Shown here: one piece after another, positions 47,638 through 59,047 of the stretch
Numbering within the stretch: the first letter of the stretch is position 1
Layout of the letters: the number at the start of each line of letters is the position of its first letter
Assembly (NCBI GenBank): GCA_020310875.1
Contig: MU260073.1
Coordinates: 652,501 to 716,500 of the forward strand
Direction of reading: 5' to 3'
Source: Ceratopteris richardii
Lineage: Eukaryota > Streptophyta > Polypodiopsida > Polypodiales > Pteridaceae
Length of the DNA: 64,000 bases
Notes under the pieces: model-generated
The model's input: the letters and a program-made list of their open reading frames with translations, nothing else
Databases searched by the model: none
What the model was told of the DNA's origin: nothing
Translations under genes and position numbers: made by a program

Positions 47638-47907
47638 TTTGTTACTTAACTCCTAACAGTCTCTGCGCAACACAAGAAAAATAATTAGAAGTCCAAAATT
47701 CTTGAGCTAGCAAGGAAGAATATTTATGACACACAAATCATAGCTTACATATGCGCATATATATATATATATAATACTATACATGTATGTACAAGGAATC
47801 TACTTCGTCCTTCTGCTTGGATATCGTCTAGCTTCTCCCGTTCTAATATCACTTGAAATATGGCTTAACTCGAAGCGCATTAACTTTCACGGGAGCATAT
47901 TCTTCTC
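47638..47907 (-). other. Spacer with (AT)n, element K
   Basis: Contains an AT dinucleotide run at about 47757-47774; no coding content. Confidence 0.6.
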
Positions 47908-49790
47908 CTAAATCTTGAATTTGCATGGAACCATAGAGTTGAGTTCCACCACCTTAAACGGTCCTGCCCATCTTGTCTGTAACTTCCCTGGGAATTTATA
48001 ATATTTACTATCATAGACTAGTACCAAATCCCCTTCTTGAATCACATAGGTTTTGAGATTCTTGTCATGCCTCTCCTTACGTCTCTTCTGAATAGCTTCC
48101 AGACTTTGTTGTGCGATGAATCTCTTTTCTTCCAACTTGACCAGTTGTATGTACCTCTCCTTTAATGACTCTTCCTCGCCCAACCTGGCTTCGATGGCCA
48201 CTCTTAATGTCGGAACTTCTTTTTCGATGGGGAAGATGGCTTCCTCGCAATATACTAGAGAGAACGGAGTGCTCTTTGTCGTCACTCGATAAGATGTTCG
48301 ATATGCCCACAAGGCTTCCAAAAGTCTCTCATCCCAGTCTCTCCTATGCACAGCTACTGTCTTTGTCAGAATCTGTTCCAACACCTTGTTGGTGACCTCC
48401 ACTTGTCCATTCGCTCTCGGGTAATATGGAGTGCTTTTTCTATGTTTGATCTTATAGAATTCCATTAATTCTTCGATCAGTTCGTTGACAAAATGTGTCC
48501 CTCTATCACTCACTATCTCCAACGGGCATCCGAATCGAGTGATAATTTGTTCGTACAGAAATTTAGCTACATCAATAGCTCGGTTAGTCTTCAGAGCTTT
48601 GGCTTCTACCCACTTGGTAACATAATCAGTACAGACCAAGATATACCTATTGGATCTTCGTCGTGAGGGAGGATCAATAGGCCCCACAAAATCAATTCCC
48701 CATTTCTCAAACGGCTTAAGAGCCAACACCGGCGTAAGAGGAGCAGCATGTGCTAATGTGGGTTTGCCCATTCGTTGGCATTTGTCGCATTTCTTACAGT
48801 ATGTATGCGAATCTTTGAACAGCGTTGGCCACCAATACCCGGCTAATAAAATCTTTCTTGCCGTCAATTCACCAGCAAAATGCCCACCGCAAGGTTCGTC
48901 ATGCAAAGCCCTCAACACTAGATTTGCTTCTTCTTCCTCGAGACACCTCCGATAAATGCTCTCATGAACAAAATATCGATAGAGTTGCCCCCCAATGATG
49001 CTATGGTGCTTCGCCAATGCTAACAATTTTTGCTTCTCTCTCTTGCTTGCTCCTGGCGGATATTTAGTAGTGCACAAGAAATTCACCAAGTCGGCATACC
49101 AGGGTACTTTAGCTTCAACCTGGAATAGATGTCCATCAGGAGCATTGTCGGGCACACCAGAGATTGGCTCCTCATTAACAATTCGAGATAGATGGTCAGC
49201 CAATATATGCGCTTTGCCTGGTTTGGTTACCACTGTGAACTGAAATTCTTGGAGGAGTAGCATCCACCTCATCAGTTGCCCTGATAACTCGGGTTTATTA
49301 ATGATGTACTTAAGGGCTTCATGATCCACATAAAAAGTGAAATGCTTTCCCATCAGGTAATGCCGATACTTGTTCACCGCAAAGATCATCGAGAGGCATT
49401 CCTTCTCCGTAGTCGTATAGTTCCTCTCAGTGCTATTCAAATTGCGACTTGCGTAATAAATAGGGTGGTCCAAATTCTTTTCATCGGCTTGGCATAGTAC
49501 TGCTCCAACCGCAGCATGAGAAGCGTCGGTATGCACATGGAATTCCTTTGTCCAGTCAGGTGCTACCAAAATCGGTGCATTTATCAATCTCTCCTTGATC
49601 GAGTCGAATGCAACTTGACACTCTCCATTCCATTGGTATTGTTGGTCTTTCCTCAAAAGATTCGTCAGTGGTGCCGCTATGGATGCAAAATTTAATATAA
49701 AACGTTGATAATAATTTGCATGGCCCAAGAATCCTCTGAGTTGTCGCAAGTTTTGCGGAGGTGGAAGTTGTCCAATTTTTTCCACTTTAT
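47908..49790 (-). CDS. RNase H and integrase of element K (frameshifted off RT)
   Basis: Second half of Pol, about 628 residues after the frameshift. Numbering from the open frame start at 49863: RT connection with RGFLGHANYYQRFI near 43-56; RNase H with FHVHTDASHAAVGAVL (catalytic Asp 113) and ADHLSR; integrase zinc domain with H321/H328 and C359/C362; catalytic core D391 (GIDFVGP), D453 (SDRGTHF) and E489 (NGQVEV). The C-terminal domain ends with VIQEGDLVLVYDSKYYKFPG and KLQTRWAGPFKVVEL. There is no chromodomain. All catalytic residues are present. It is separated from RT only by a missing G near 49783-49786, where the RT frame and this frame both read through the same text. Confidence 0.93.
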
Positions 49791-50717
49791 CTCGTCGACC
49801 GCAATCCCTTTTTCGGAAATAACATGTCCCAAAAGCAATCCTCTTCGTACTCCAAATGTACACTTTTCAGGATTCAATGCGATGCCTTTTTCAATGCTTC
49901 TTCTTAAAATTGCTTCGATCCTCTCCATCATGTTTTCATCATTGCCTCTGATTGCAAAATCATCGAGAAATATCTCCATCCAATCCTGCAGATAGTCTTG
50001 ATATGCAGCTATCATTGCTCTCTGGAATGTGGCCGGTGCATTGCATAATCCAAATGGCATCACCCGATATGCATACGTACCCCATTCCGTGGTGAAAGTA
50101 GTTTTTGATTGATCCTCTTCATGGATTTGGATCTGGTTGTACCCATTGAAACCATCTAAAAATGAGTACAATTTATGGCCAGCCACTCTGTCCAATATTT
50201 GATCAGTGAATGGCAAGGGGAAATGATCCTTCTTTGTGCGCTCGTTCAACTTTCGATAGTCTATGCAAATACGGATTTTCTTATTTTTCTTCGGAACAAC
50301 TACAATTGGTGATACCCATTCACTGGATGCGATGGGATATATGAATCCCGCTTCCAATAATTTGGTCAATTCCAGCTTGATCAATTCCGAGTAGACTGGA
50401 TTTGTCCGCCTAAGTCGTTGACATATTGGTCGTGTGCCTTCTTCCAAGTCTATATAATGTTGGCAGATTCGGGGGTCAATTCCTCTCAAATCACTGTATG
50501 ACCATGCAAAGGCCTTGCTGAAATTTTTGAGTGTCATTTTAATACAATCTCGTACTCCATCTGGTAGCTCTAACCCTACACTCAAGAACTTTTCTGGAAA
50601 AACTTCCCATTTTTCCAACTGAGCTTCTCGCGAATAGTCCTTATTTCTCGACGACACTGTGATTGGAATGTGCTCTCTGATCACGCGTACATGGTTGGCC
50701 AGTAAATCATTGTTTTG
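49784..50717 (-). CDS. Reverse transcriptase of element K
   Basis: RT half of Pol, in the same frame as gag-pro and directly after its TAA stop. There is no ATG before about residue 47 of the open stretch, so RT must be made by read-through. Motifs in order: AFAWSYSDLRGIDPRICQH, LLEAGFIYPIASSEWVSP, VVVPKKNKKIRICIDYRKLN, FPLPFTDQILDRVAGH, YSFLDGFNGYNQI, RVMPFGLCNAPATFQR and the active site IFLDDFAI (FLDD in place of YxDD). The text DGFNGYNQI and FLDDF matches Athila/Tat-type plant RTs. The frame is lost at about 49785 through a single missing base. Confidence 0.93.
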
Positions 50718-53700
50718 TTATGTTTCGATTGAACCTAATTTCTTTAATTCAGCTTTTACAATGGCTTCCAACACTTTAATCTTACTCTTCGCTTCTTTTT
50801 CCGATTCTCGACTTCTCTTTAGAATCTTTGCTTCTAGCATTTTAACTCTTTCTCTCAGCTGTTGCACTTCCATTGTCAGAGCTAACTCCAGTTTCAACTC
50901 TTCTCTTGAAGTTCCCTTCTCCAGGGATTGAGTAACTTTGTTTTTACTTGCGTCTATACTCAACATGTAGCACTCAAATTCTCTTGTATGTGTCAACCAT
51001 CCTAGCAGCTCCTGATCGGAATCGTCGTTATAGAGCAATGGATTTTGATACTCTCCCATCTTCATGTCTTGATTCTTAAAGAGCTGCAAGTTGAACCCGT
51101 CTTGAAGCAGATTCTTGTAGTTATCTGTGTTCAAGGAAAACCTAGTTCGTGCAATCTCGTGGCTTGCTTTCTTCTTCTCTTTCTCTTCCATCTCATCGAC
51201 TATTATTGTTTTCTTCTTGTTGCTCGAGGGTGGGGATACTTGTATTTGAATCCGATCAGACTTTGGCCCTATTGAAATAAAACCTGTGCGCCAGTCATGC
51301 ACACATTCGGCTTGCACCAGCCATGGCCGTCCAAGTAGGATCGAGAAGGTAGCCTCTGAGGTCCTTGGTCTTACTATCAGATAATCAACTTTAAACTCTA
51401 AACCGCCCACAACTGTGCTTACATTCTTCAAAAGGCCCGCAGGCTTCACTTGTGTTTGATCTGCCATTCTCAAAGACATCGGCGTTTCTTCCATGTGGTT
51501 GAGGCCCAAAGATTTCATCATGAACTCAGTCATAAGGTTGACTGCGGCTCCACTATCTAATTGAGCACCAAGGACTGCATATCCTTTAATCTCAACCGTC
51601 ACAGCTGTAGCATTCGAATCAATTTGCGTCGTAATACTTTGAATGATTCCTTGGACATCTTTATCTTGTCTATTTTTATCTCGAGCTTTCCTCGGCTTCT
51701 TAATATATTCGTTGTAGAATTGTTTCCTATAAACAGGTGAACATTTCAGCAATGTGCCAATGTCCAGCGTGACTTCCGTGTCAGCGAGCAACTTCACAAT
51801 ATCTACTTCTTCCGAACTTTGTCTTTCCTTTCTACTCTTAGGAACTTTCAATCTTTCAGGGAATGGTGCTATGCCTGGCACAAACTCCTTAGTCACTGGT
51901 GGAAGAATCTCAATCTCTTCCCCATCCTCAAACTCTTGCTGCTCAGCAAATCCTCCAACTTGGTTTTCTACCTCTTCATGCTCAGCGATCTTCTCTTGAC
52001 TCCCTTCTTCACCTTCGCCTCCTGGATTCTTCTTCGAATACTCTTGAGTCCTTGTGACTACTGCCACAGTTGGCTCTTTATGCGGTTTCTTGGCTTCGTA
52101 AGCATCCACAAAGTGCATTGACGAGCTAGAGCCTTCTTGAGGGTTCGGTGTCTTGAACACTACTCCGATCGTAGGAACGTGCTCTTGAGCTCTCGATGTG
52201 GAATGCATCTGAGTATCAACATAATTCGAGGATCCTACTGGTCCTTTTTCTTTGCCGGCTGCAGCTCTTCGCTTTGGACAATCTTCATCAAAGTGGCCCT
52301 CTCCACTACAGTACCTACATAGTGGGGTATAGTCAATTGGTTTCTTTTCGTTTGGACATCTAGATTGAGTATGGCCAAAGCCATGGCATCTCCAGCACTC
52401 GATTGGACCATCTCTTCTTTGATCACGTGCGGCTCCTCTTGGATAGTCTCCTCCTTGACCCTGAGCACCATATCCATAAGTCGGTCTGTTTTCCCAACGA
52501 GATGTAGGTGGGACACTTTGAGCGGGCAATCCCGTGTAAGGTCTCTCTCTTGTATCTCCTGATTTCATGGTCCTCTCTTCATAGGCTCTCTTGTTGTAAC
52601 ATCGGTCCTCTGTATGATTTGTTCTTCCGCAAAAAGTACAACGCATCTTAGGTGGTGATCTATCTATGAATACTCTCGAGACTGTAGGGCATTCTGAAGC
52701 CAAATGGCCGTAACCATGACACTTTCCACACCATGTGTTTGATCGAAACACTTGATTCGGGTTTGTCGTGACCTCTGGTTTCACTGTGTATGTCTCTTGA
52801 GTCATTGTGGCAGCTTTTATAGCTTGCATGACCAATTCCAATATTCGTTCTTCAGTTAGCGCAGGCTTTACCTCGCCTGGCGTGCTAGTGGCAGCTACAA
52901 AAGCTGGGGTCGTCAATGCGGGACTTCCTTGGCCAGGATCTTTCATCGGTATGTTTCCTGGGCCTCCCATTGGCTTGTATAAGAGCTCCATCTTCCTTTG
53001 TTGGCATAATTGTACTTCCTCCCAAAGCCTCGCTTGCTCCTTAGCATCCATTAAAGTTGCAGGTCTTGTCAGGCTGATATGGTGCTGTGCCGTAGGATCT
53101 CGCAATCCCGAAATGAACCTTCGTTTCAATGTCTCATCGTTCGGGGCATTCACGCCCATCTTTCTTACTAACGTTTCCATTATTTGAATGTAGTTATCGA
53201 TGCTCTCATTGACTCCTTGTCGCAAGTAATCCATTTGTTGGGCCAATCTGTCTTGGAAGCCTTGTCGTCGAAACTTTGCCAAGAAGGCTTCCTTGAGCAT
53301 TTGATAAGTTCCACGCTCTTGTGGTGTCAGATTCCCATACCAATTGGCTGCCTCATCACGGAGAATAGCCGGAAAAATTCTCAACCTTTGATCCTGGTCG
53401 ACTACGTCATTGGCCTCACAGGTAACCTCAAACAGTTGGATAAAACTATCCGGATCCTCGTCCCAAGTACCTGAGAACTTGGTGAAGTCCGCCAAGTGAA
53501 CTGAAATCCGCTGAGCCATTTCGAACAGAGGTGTGATGTCGATATCACTTCGATCCCAGAAATTTAGCACACGTGGCTTCAGGATCCCTCCTTCAAACTT
53601 TCGCACCTGATTTGCGACTCTCCTACGGGAGTACACGTTTTTGACTGATTTCTTCGAACCAATCGAGGTCCACTCACCTGGCGGTTCCCACCTTCTCCTT

Positions 53701-53780
53701 TCTCTTTCAAGGGCTCTTCTCTAAGCGCGTTCCTCTCTTTGCGTTTGTGTTGCTCCTGACGATGAGCTTCCCTCGCTCAT
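50718..53780 (-). CDS. Gag-protease of element K, with one early TAG
   Basis: I place the start at ATG 53780 (MSEGSSSSGATQTQ). Codon 20 is TAG (53721-53723), probably a mutated CAG, after which the frame is open for 1,000 codons. The capsid domain covers roughly the first 200 residues after 53636 (FTKFSGTWDEDPDSFIQLFE, LKRRFISGLRDP). Four CCHC knuckles follow: CGKCHGYGHLASEC, CTFCGRTNHTEDRC, CWRCHGFGHTQSRC and CRYCSGEGHFDEDC. The aspartic protease has AQLDSGAAVNLMTEF and ILLGRPWL. The C-terminus is a lysine/glutamate-rich coiled coil (LRERVKMLEAKILKRSRESE). Four knuckles is more than the usual one or two. The ORF ends with TAA in frame with RT. Confidence 0.92.
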
Positions 53781-53865
53781 GTACTAGATCTTGGGTCCGC
53801 AAGCTCGGCCAACCTGTGGCGCTAGGCGAACCTATGGCACTCTCTTATAGAGACGTACCAAGCTG

Positions 53866-53883
53866 TTCCCGGCAAACGCACCA
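53866..53883 (-). other. Primer-binding site of element K
   Basis: The minus strand reads TGGTGCGTTTGCCGGGAA, 3 nt inside the 5' LTR. It is related to but different from the TGGCGCCGTTGCCGGGGA of J; the priming tRNA is not identified. Confidence 0.75.
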
Positions 53884-56292
53884 AAATGTTAAGCTCCTAA
53901 TGCCCAGGAAGAAGTGATTGTGAAAGCCTTTATTTTGCTCAAACCCCTCGCAATCGGTCCACTTGGATTACCTAGAGCCCACAATTATCTCGCAATGGAT
54001 TCTTCCTATGTCTATGCACTAGCTCGTATGTTCTCGGCAAACGCACCAAAATGTTTGGCTTATAATGTCCAAGGAAAAAGTGATTATACGAGGCTTTATT
54101 GTGTTCAAATCCCTCGCAATCAATTTACTTGGATTGCTTGGAAGCTGCAAAAGTATCTCTGATTGATGATTTTATGCCCTCACCTTTCCCAACTCTCTTT
54201 CGCTCATGCGCATACATATGCTTTCACACACTCTTTTTCCACACTCTTATACACTCACACACACCCTCGCACACTCTTACTTCCCCTTTCCCTCTATTCC
54301 TTTCCTTTCTCCTCTTACACACATGCACCCGCCAACACACATACACCTTCTCACGTACCCTCATTCACACATGCACTCATCTGCACACACATATGTCTGA
54401 CCCTTCTCTCATGCACTCTCTCTTTCTCTCACTTACTCTCAGACCAGCTCAAGAACTCTACCAACTCGTCGTACAAAAACACATCATTAGAAATCCTATA
54501 AACTTTTTCATTTGCACCCTCTCATAGGAACTCTATCTGACAGACTGCACAAGATTAGCTGATCCAGAGCATTAGTCACCTAGTGGAGACGCTATTGCTG
54601 CATATCATCAATCCATGCAACTCGTACTCTAGCATTCGGTAAAGACGATCACTATTAAACTTAACTTCAAACGAAAGTATCATGCACTTGCCATATGCAG
54701 TTTTCACGCCATACTCACCAAAAAGATCATACAGACAACCAGATATCTATACGAATACAAAAGAATAATCCATAAAACAAGGACTAATGAATGGGTACCC
54801 AACAAAAAGTAAATGCAAATACACTGAAGATTATGCACAAGCTGATAAACTTTTGCATTCAACATTTATATGCGCAACTCATTGTGCATGCCCTATGATT
54901 TTTTCATGAAGGTGCTGGTTCTTGCAGCGAGTGCACATGTGTGGAGCATATCTGATACACATAGATGCGAACGTCATTGCGTACGGCCCGATAGATTCTG
55001 CATGCCTCTTTTGGGGCTCAGCTTGAAGTCCTCAACTTTTATCAAGCATTGAAGCATCTAAGTTAATTTAGAGAATAGCAGTGGAAGGCCAGATGGGCTC
55101 TATATTTTGCAAATCGTCCTTTTCTTCAGGCATCTCATTAGATGGATAGCGTTGGAGGTGATATTCTTTTCTTGCAGACATTTACGCAACTAAGGAATAA
55201 CAGTGCCACATGTACAACAATGCTCACGAGTTGGAGATACCCTGCTGGCGGAACACTGTTGCATTCTCTAAGCCGGATGTCCAAAGCAGACAACCATAGA
55301 GTCCATTTGGACAGTGGGCCATCACCTCCAGCTCTCCAGCACTATACTTGCAGAAGGACAATCCACACATGAGCGACGGTCGCACAACCGCATAGTACTA
55401 ACTTCCGGGACAACCAATCACTTGTACCTTTCAATTAGTTCAAGCTTAACCGGAAGACTAGATCTCAATGAACGAACCAAAAACAAAAGTGTGTGAAGCA
55501 CTAAGAGTTGGCAGGCGGACTGATTATATTCATTTACCCCCAGGATAGGTAATGTTACGCTTGGTGAAAGCAAGGGAAGAGACAGCAACGAGAGACACAC
55601 AGAGAGAGAGAGACAGAGAGAGCGAGAGAAGAGCAGCCGATACCATCATTTGAGGAGAAAGACCTACTCCTTACTGGGGAATATAAATTTTAGAGTTTTT
55701 ATCTGTAAACAACTGGAACTTTGGTTGACTCGCGAGGGAGGAGCAGAAAGATGAGATTAAACTTATCACATACACAGTCATAGAGAAAGAGACGGAGAGA
55801 GACTTACGAACAGGGCTTCCTTCCCACATCCATGCTTCTCCTGCTTAGAGATGGTGCCCTTCTGTAATTAAAATTTGATGTGGAGTTTCGGCGTACAGGA
55901 GAAGATAACCTTCGCGTGCTCATTGTAACGACGTCTCACGACGGCAAGCTGAAGCACCGATGTAGAACTGATAGAATGAAGCTGCATGCGAAGGTGCTCC
56001 TCTTCTGACAGGGCGAAGGCCTTGTTGGTAACGTCTCTGGGAGTCGTAGGAGCAGAACGCTTCCCCCCCCAAAAGACAGCAGTGGTTCGAAGAAAAAGTG
56101 CAAAAGAAGCCCCCCCGGTGATGCGAGCTCCTTACTTAAAGAAATTCTGGAAGGGCCACCCCCCAGTGAGAAAAACTGAACATTCATCCCCCCTCTTCTC
56201 TCTGCCGCCGATATCCACCCTCTCCCTTTTTCGGTTTTTCTGTCAGAGCAGTCACAACCACTAAAAACGGAACTGCCAAATAAGAAGCTCAC

Positions 56293-56758
56293 TGCGCATA
56301 TTACGGTAGTTGGCAGCACAATCAATTACATTGACACCTAGAGACAAACTGCGGGTGATGGATTCCATATACTCACGGTCCATAGAATCAGAGTCAGGAC
56401 CCATATAAGTTCCTATCCCAAGGGATGAAACAATAAGATCTCCTACAGCACCACCTGCTCGAAGAGTTCGAAAATGTCCCGCTCCTGCATTGGCGCCAAT
56501 CTTTTTGGCAAAGTTAGCAGTGCGTTCAATAGTTGCATGCCCTGTTATATAGTGTGACGAGGAACTTGCAGCAGCTGCAGCCACAGATGAAAATGCCCTC
56601 CATCCCTCTGAATCATTAATGTCAGTGAGACAAAATCCTGCATGTCCCTTTCTCTGCTGCACATCTTTAACTGCAACAGTGATTCCAGGCTTCTTTTCAT
56701 TGCATGAACACAACCACCTCAGCGAATTTCGTCCCCGCAGAATGGTTTGAAGTGCCAT
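56293..56758 (-). pseudogene. Captured aldo/keto reductase first exon (5' LTR copy)
   Basis: Second copy of the exon at 44503-44968. It keeps the ATG, open frame and splice donor, with a few changes (GHATIER for GHATTEG, PDSDSMDRE for PESDSVDRE). Being in the 5' LTR it could be transcribed from the LTR promoter and its donor site could be used. Confidence 0.75.
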
Positions 56759-57116
56759 GTCTTTCTGATTCCTTATATGCTTTCAAATGGCAGTTGCTTA
56801 AATCAAATGACACAATTCTTCCCAACTCTCAGGTGCCAAACCTTTCGGTAAGTTATCTTTTTCAAGTGGAGGGTGTCCTCCTTTCAAATAGGGCTGAAGA
56901 CGGCATTTCTTTCCTGCAGAATCGCACTATCAATTGACAATGTCGAATTCATAGATCAGGGATAAAAATCGAGTTACATAATTCCAATGCAGGCGACCCT
57001 CGATTATAGATACGCCCCGAGGAGAGGAAGCTTGTAGACCAAGTCGCGAGGAACGATACTCTATAACCACAACAGTTCACCTCAAGACCCCCGAGTAAGC
57101 GAGCATCGACGATTCC

Positions 57117-57272
57117 TTAACTCATTCTTTGTAGAAGAGCTAGCACTTCTGCACCAAGTCCGTTCTCTGCGTATCCAGTTGCTATTGTATTCCAGGAGAC
57201 TATATCCTTCTCTGGCAACTTCTTAAACACCTCCTTTGCATCTGTAAGCATGCCAAACCTTTTGCTGCATTT
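57117..57272 (-). pseudogene. Captured PPR-protein fragment (5' LTR copy)
   Basis: Second copy of the PPR motif described at 45327-45482, with the same frame and stop. Confidence 0.65.
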
Positions 57273-57557
57273 CCAAGAACTCCTCGGTCCATCCAAGATA
57301 GCTTCCCTTGGTGGCTTCTCAGAGAAATTCCCCCTTGAAACAAAGCCGCCTCTAATTTCTTCTGCACGTCAGTATCTCCTATGCTCTTAGGAGGCTTGTC
57401 CATGCTCAATTCCTTTTCTCCACATCCTGCAATCAATACCTCCACATGCTTCCCATCAATTATCAAATTTGTGCTTCAAGTACCTGAAATCAAGCGTATT
57501 TTCCTGCCAAATAGAACCGCATTAGTGCATAAAAACCAACCATTTTGTGGGCTAGCA

Positions 57558-57562
57558 CAACC
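57558..57562. repeat. Right target-site duplication of element K
   Basis: CAACC, pairing with 42091-42095. Confidence 0.95.
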
Positions 57563-59047
57563 CTACCAAAACCAACTGAGACCCCAGCCAGTGCTAGCAC
57601 AGCAACCACCTGCTCCTACTAATGTGATCCCAGTAAAATATGCAGCTGCAGAAGAGAACCTGAATAGAGCTATAGTCCCTGTAACACCATTGCTTTCTGA
57701 AAGTGACCCGAGTGACCATAGCTTTGATTCTACACATGTTGATAGCCCCCAGGCCTACTACATGCAGTCTCCTGAACATGGTGAGTCTTACTATAGTGAA
57801 GAGCCAAATGAACCTAGTTGGGAGTCAGATTACACAAACGTCATGTATGCAAACCCCAACCCTAGGCCTCAACCTAGGCAAGTAAGACCCCCATTCCCTA
57901 AAGGACCATGCTACAGATGTCAGGGAGATCATCTCATTCGTGATTGTCCCTTGCCTCCACCTCCACAACCCCAATCAGTGACGATCCAGGGCTATTGCCA
58001 GGAATGTGGAAAGGAGCATCTCTTACGAGATTGTCCAAAGAATCCCAGCAATATGCCAAAAATAACTCCCATTAATGTTATTGGGTTAGTTGTAGACTCC
58101 ACAGGAAGTGTGATGTCCACTACACCAGTGCAAGTGATCACTAGAGCTCAAGCATGGCAGCAAAATCAAGGGGTAGGCCAGGAAAAGAGCCCAGATGTTA
58201 GTGAAACAGAGAGCATGACAAAGAAAAGGACTAGAGCTTGGAAGGATAGTCGTGAAAGAATGAAAAGACAATGGGCAAAAAAGATGAGTGAACTCAAGGA
58301 AAGCCTCAGAGAAACAAAGGCCAGGATAACTGAACTCACATCTCAAACTCCCTCTCCCACTACCCCACCTCCACCATTCCCAACTCCATCTGGCCCGCCA
58401 CCTTCCAACCCGCCTCACCTACTTCCACCACCCCCTAGAGTAGGATCAGTCCTAGCAGATCCCACTCCCGAAGACCTTAATATGATGCTTAAAGCATATC
58501 AGGCCAGAATCCAAGAAGGGCCAAACGTAACTGATCATGAAAAGTGTTACCAAAGAGCAGAACTAGATCTAGAATGAACCAAAATTTGTGCTAAGTTGGT
58601 GGAATTGGCTCAGACCATGTTTGAAGCCAATCGCCTATTTAACATCTCTAGTTCATCGAAGACACAGTTGCACTTTGATGGACTGTTAGAAAGAATAGAG
58701 AAGCTGATTGCACAATCAGAAAAGGAACCCGCCTCTCAACACAAGGACAAGGCAAGTGAAAGAGTAAGCATTCCTGCTCAGGAAGCCTATGTGCCTGAAG
58801 CCTATGTGCCTAACTCTACGGAGCCAGACACATCATCTTCTATGAATCGGTTCACACCAGAATTCCTACGCGAGATTCAAGAAGACAAATGGGCTAAAGA
58901 GAGTGAAGTCCCTCCTCCTATTGAACTTGTGGATGATGCACGCGACCAATTCCCACAAGACATCCCATCCATTTATGAGGAGCAGGAGAGCACCCACTCT
59001 CAGGAAAGACTAGACTTTGAGTCTAACTCTCTACAAGAATTACCCCA
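57563..59047 (+). pseudogene. Gag of element J, C-terminal part
   Basis: Continues the J Gag frame after K (PYQNQLRPQPVLAQQPPAPT). Two further knuckles, CYRCQGDHLIRDC and CQECGKEHLLRDC (57910-58040), again have CX2CX3HX4C spacing. A proline-rich segment (58350-58435) and the conserved block PEDLNMMLKAYQARIQEGPN follow. The frame is stopped by TGA at 58575-58577, but the next codons continue the homology (KLVELAQTMFEANRLF, matching KLIKIAHTMLEES in element C), so the TGA is a mutation, probably CGA to TGA. The remainder, rich in E, S and P, runs to 59047, where element L begins. No protease or RT is reached. Confidence 0.88.

Larger units (their letters stand above)
42096..57557 (-). mobile_element. 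Giant-LTR Ty3/gypsy retrotransposon K (15.5 kb), almost intact
   Basis: Complete element: LTRs of 3,673 and 3,671 bp with TG...CA ends, 5-bp target duplication CAACC, primer site, gag-protease, RT, RNase H, integrase, an extra small ORF, tandem repeats and a polypurine tract. The LTRs differ at about 50 positions by eye (about 1.3-1.4%), so insertion is fairly recent. RT, RNase H and integrase motifs place it among non-chromoviral plant gypsy elements of the Tat/Athila kind; no chromodomain is seen. Coding damage is limited to a TAG at Gag codon 20, an in-frame TAA between gag-pro and pol (possibly programmed) and a 1-nt deletion after RT. Confidence 0.95.
53887..57557 (-). repeat. 5' LTR of element K (3,671 bp)
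   Basis: Partner of 42096-45768, with the same internal order; begins (minus strand) TGCTAGCCCACAAAATGG. Confidence 0.95.
37557..59047 (+). mobile_element. Ty3/gypsy element J (visible 5' part), hosting elements K and L
   Basis: Plus-strand element with 5' LTR, intact primer site, palindrome array, long leader and a Gag that is continuous except for insertion K (42096-57557) and one stop. Element L then interrupts it at 59048, so pol and the 3' LTR are not in the window. Without K, about 6 kb of J is visible. Its relative G carries protease and RT after the same Gag, so J is expected to belong to an autonomous Ty3/gypsy lineage. Confidence 0.82.

Noticed and set aside
50659-53474. Plus-strand ORFs of 60-126 codons antisense to K gag-pol
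   Set aside because: Shadows of a strongly supported minus-strand coding region.
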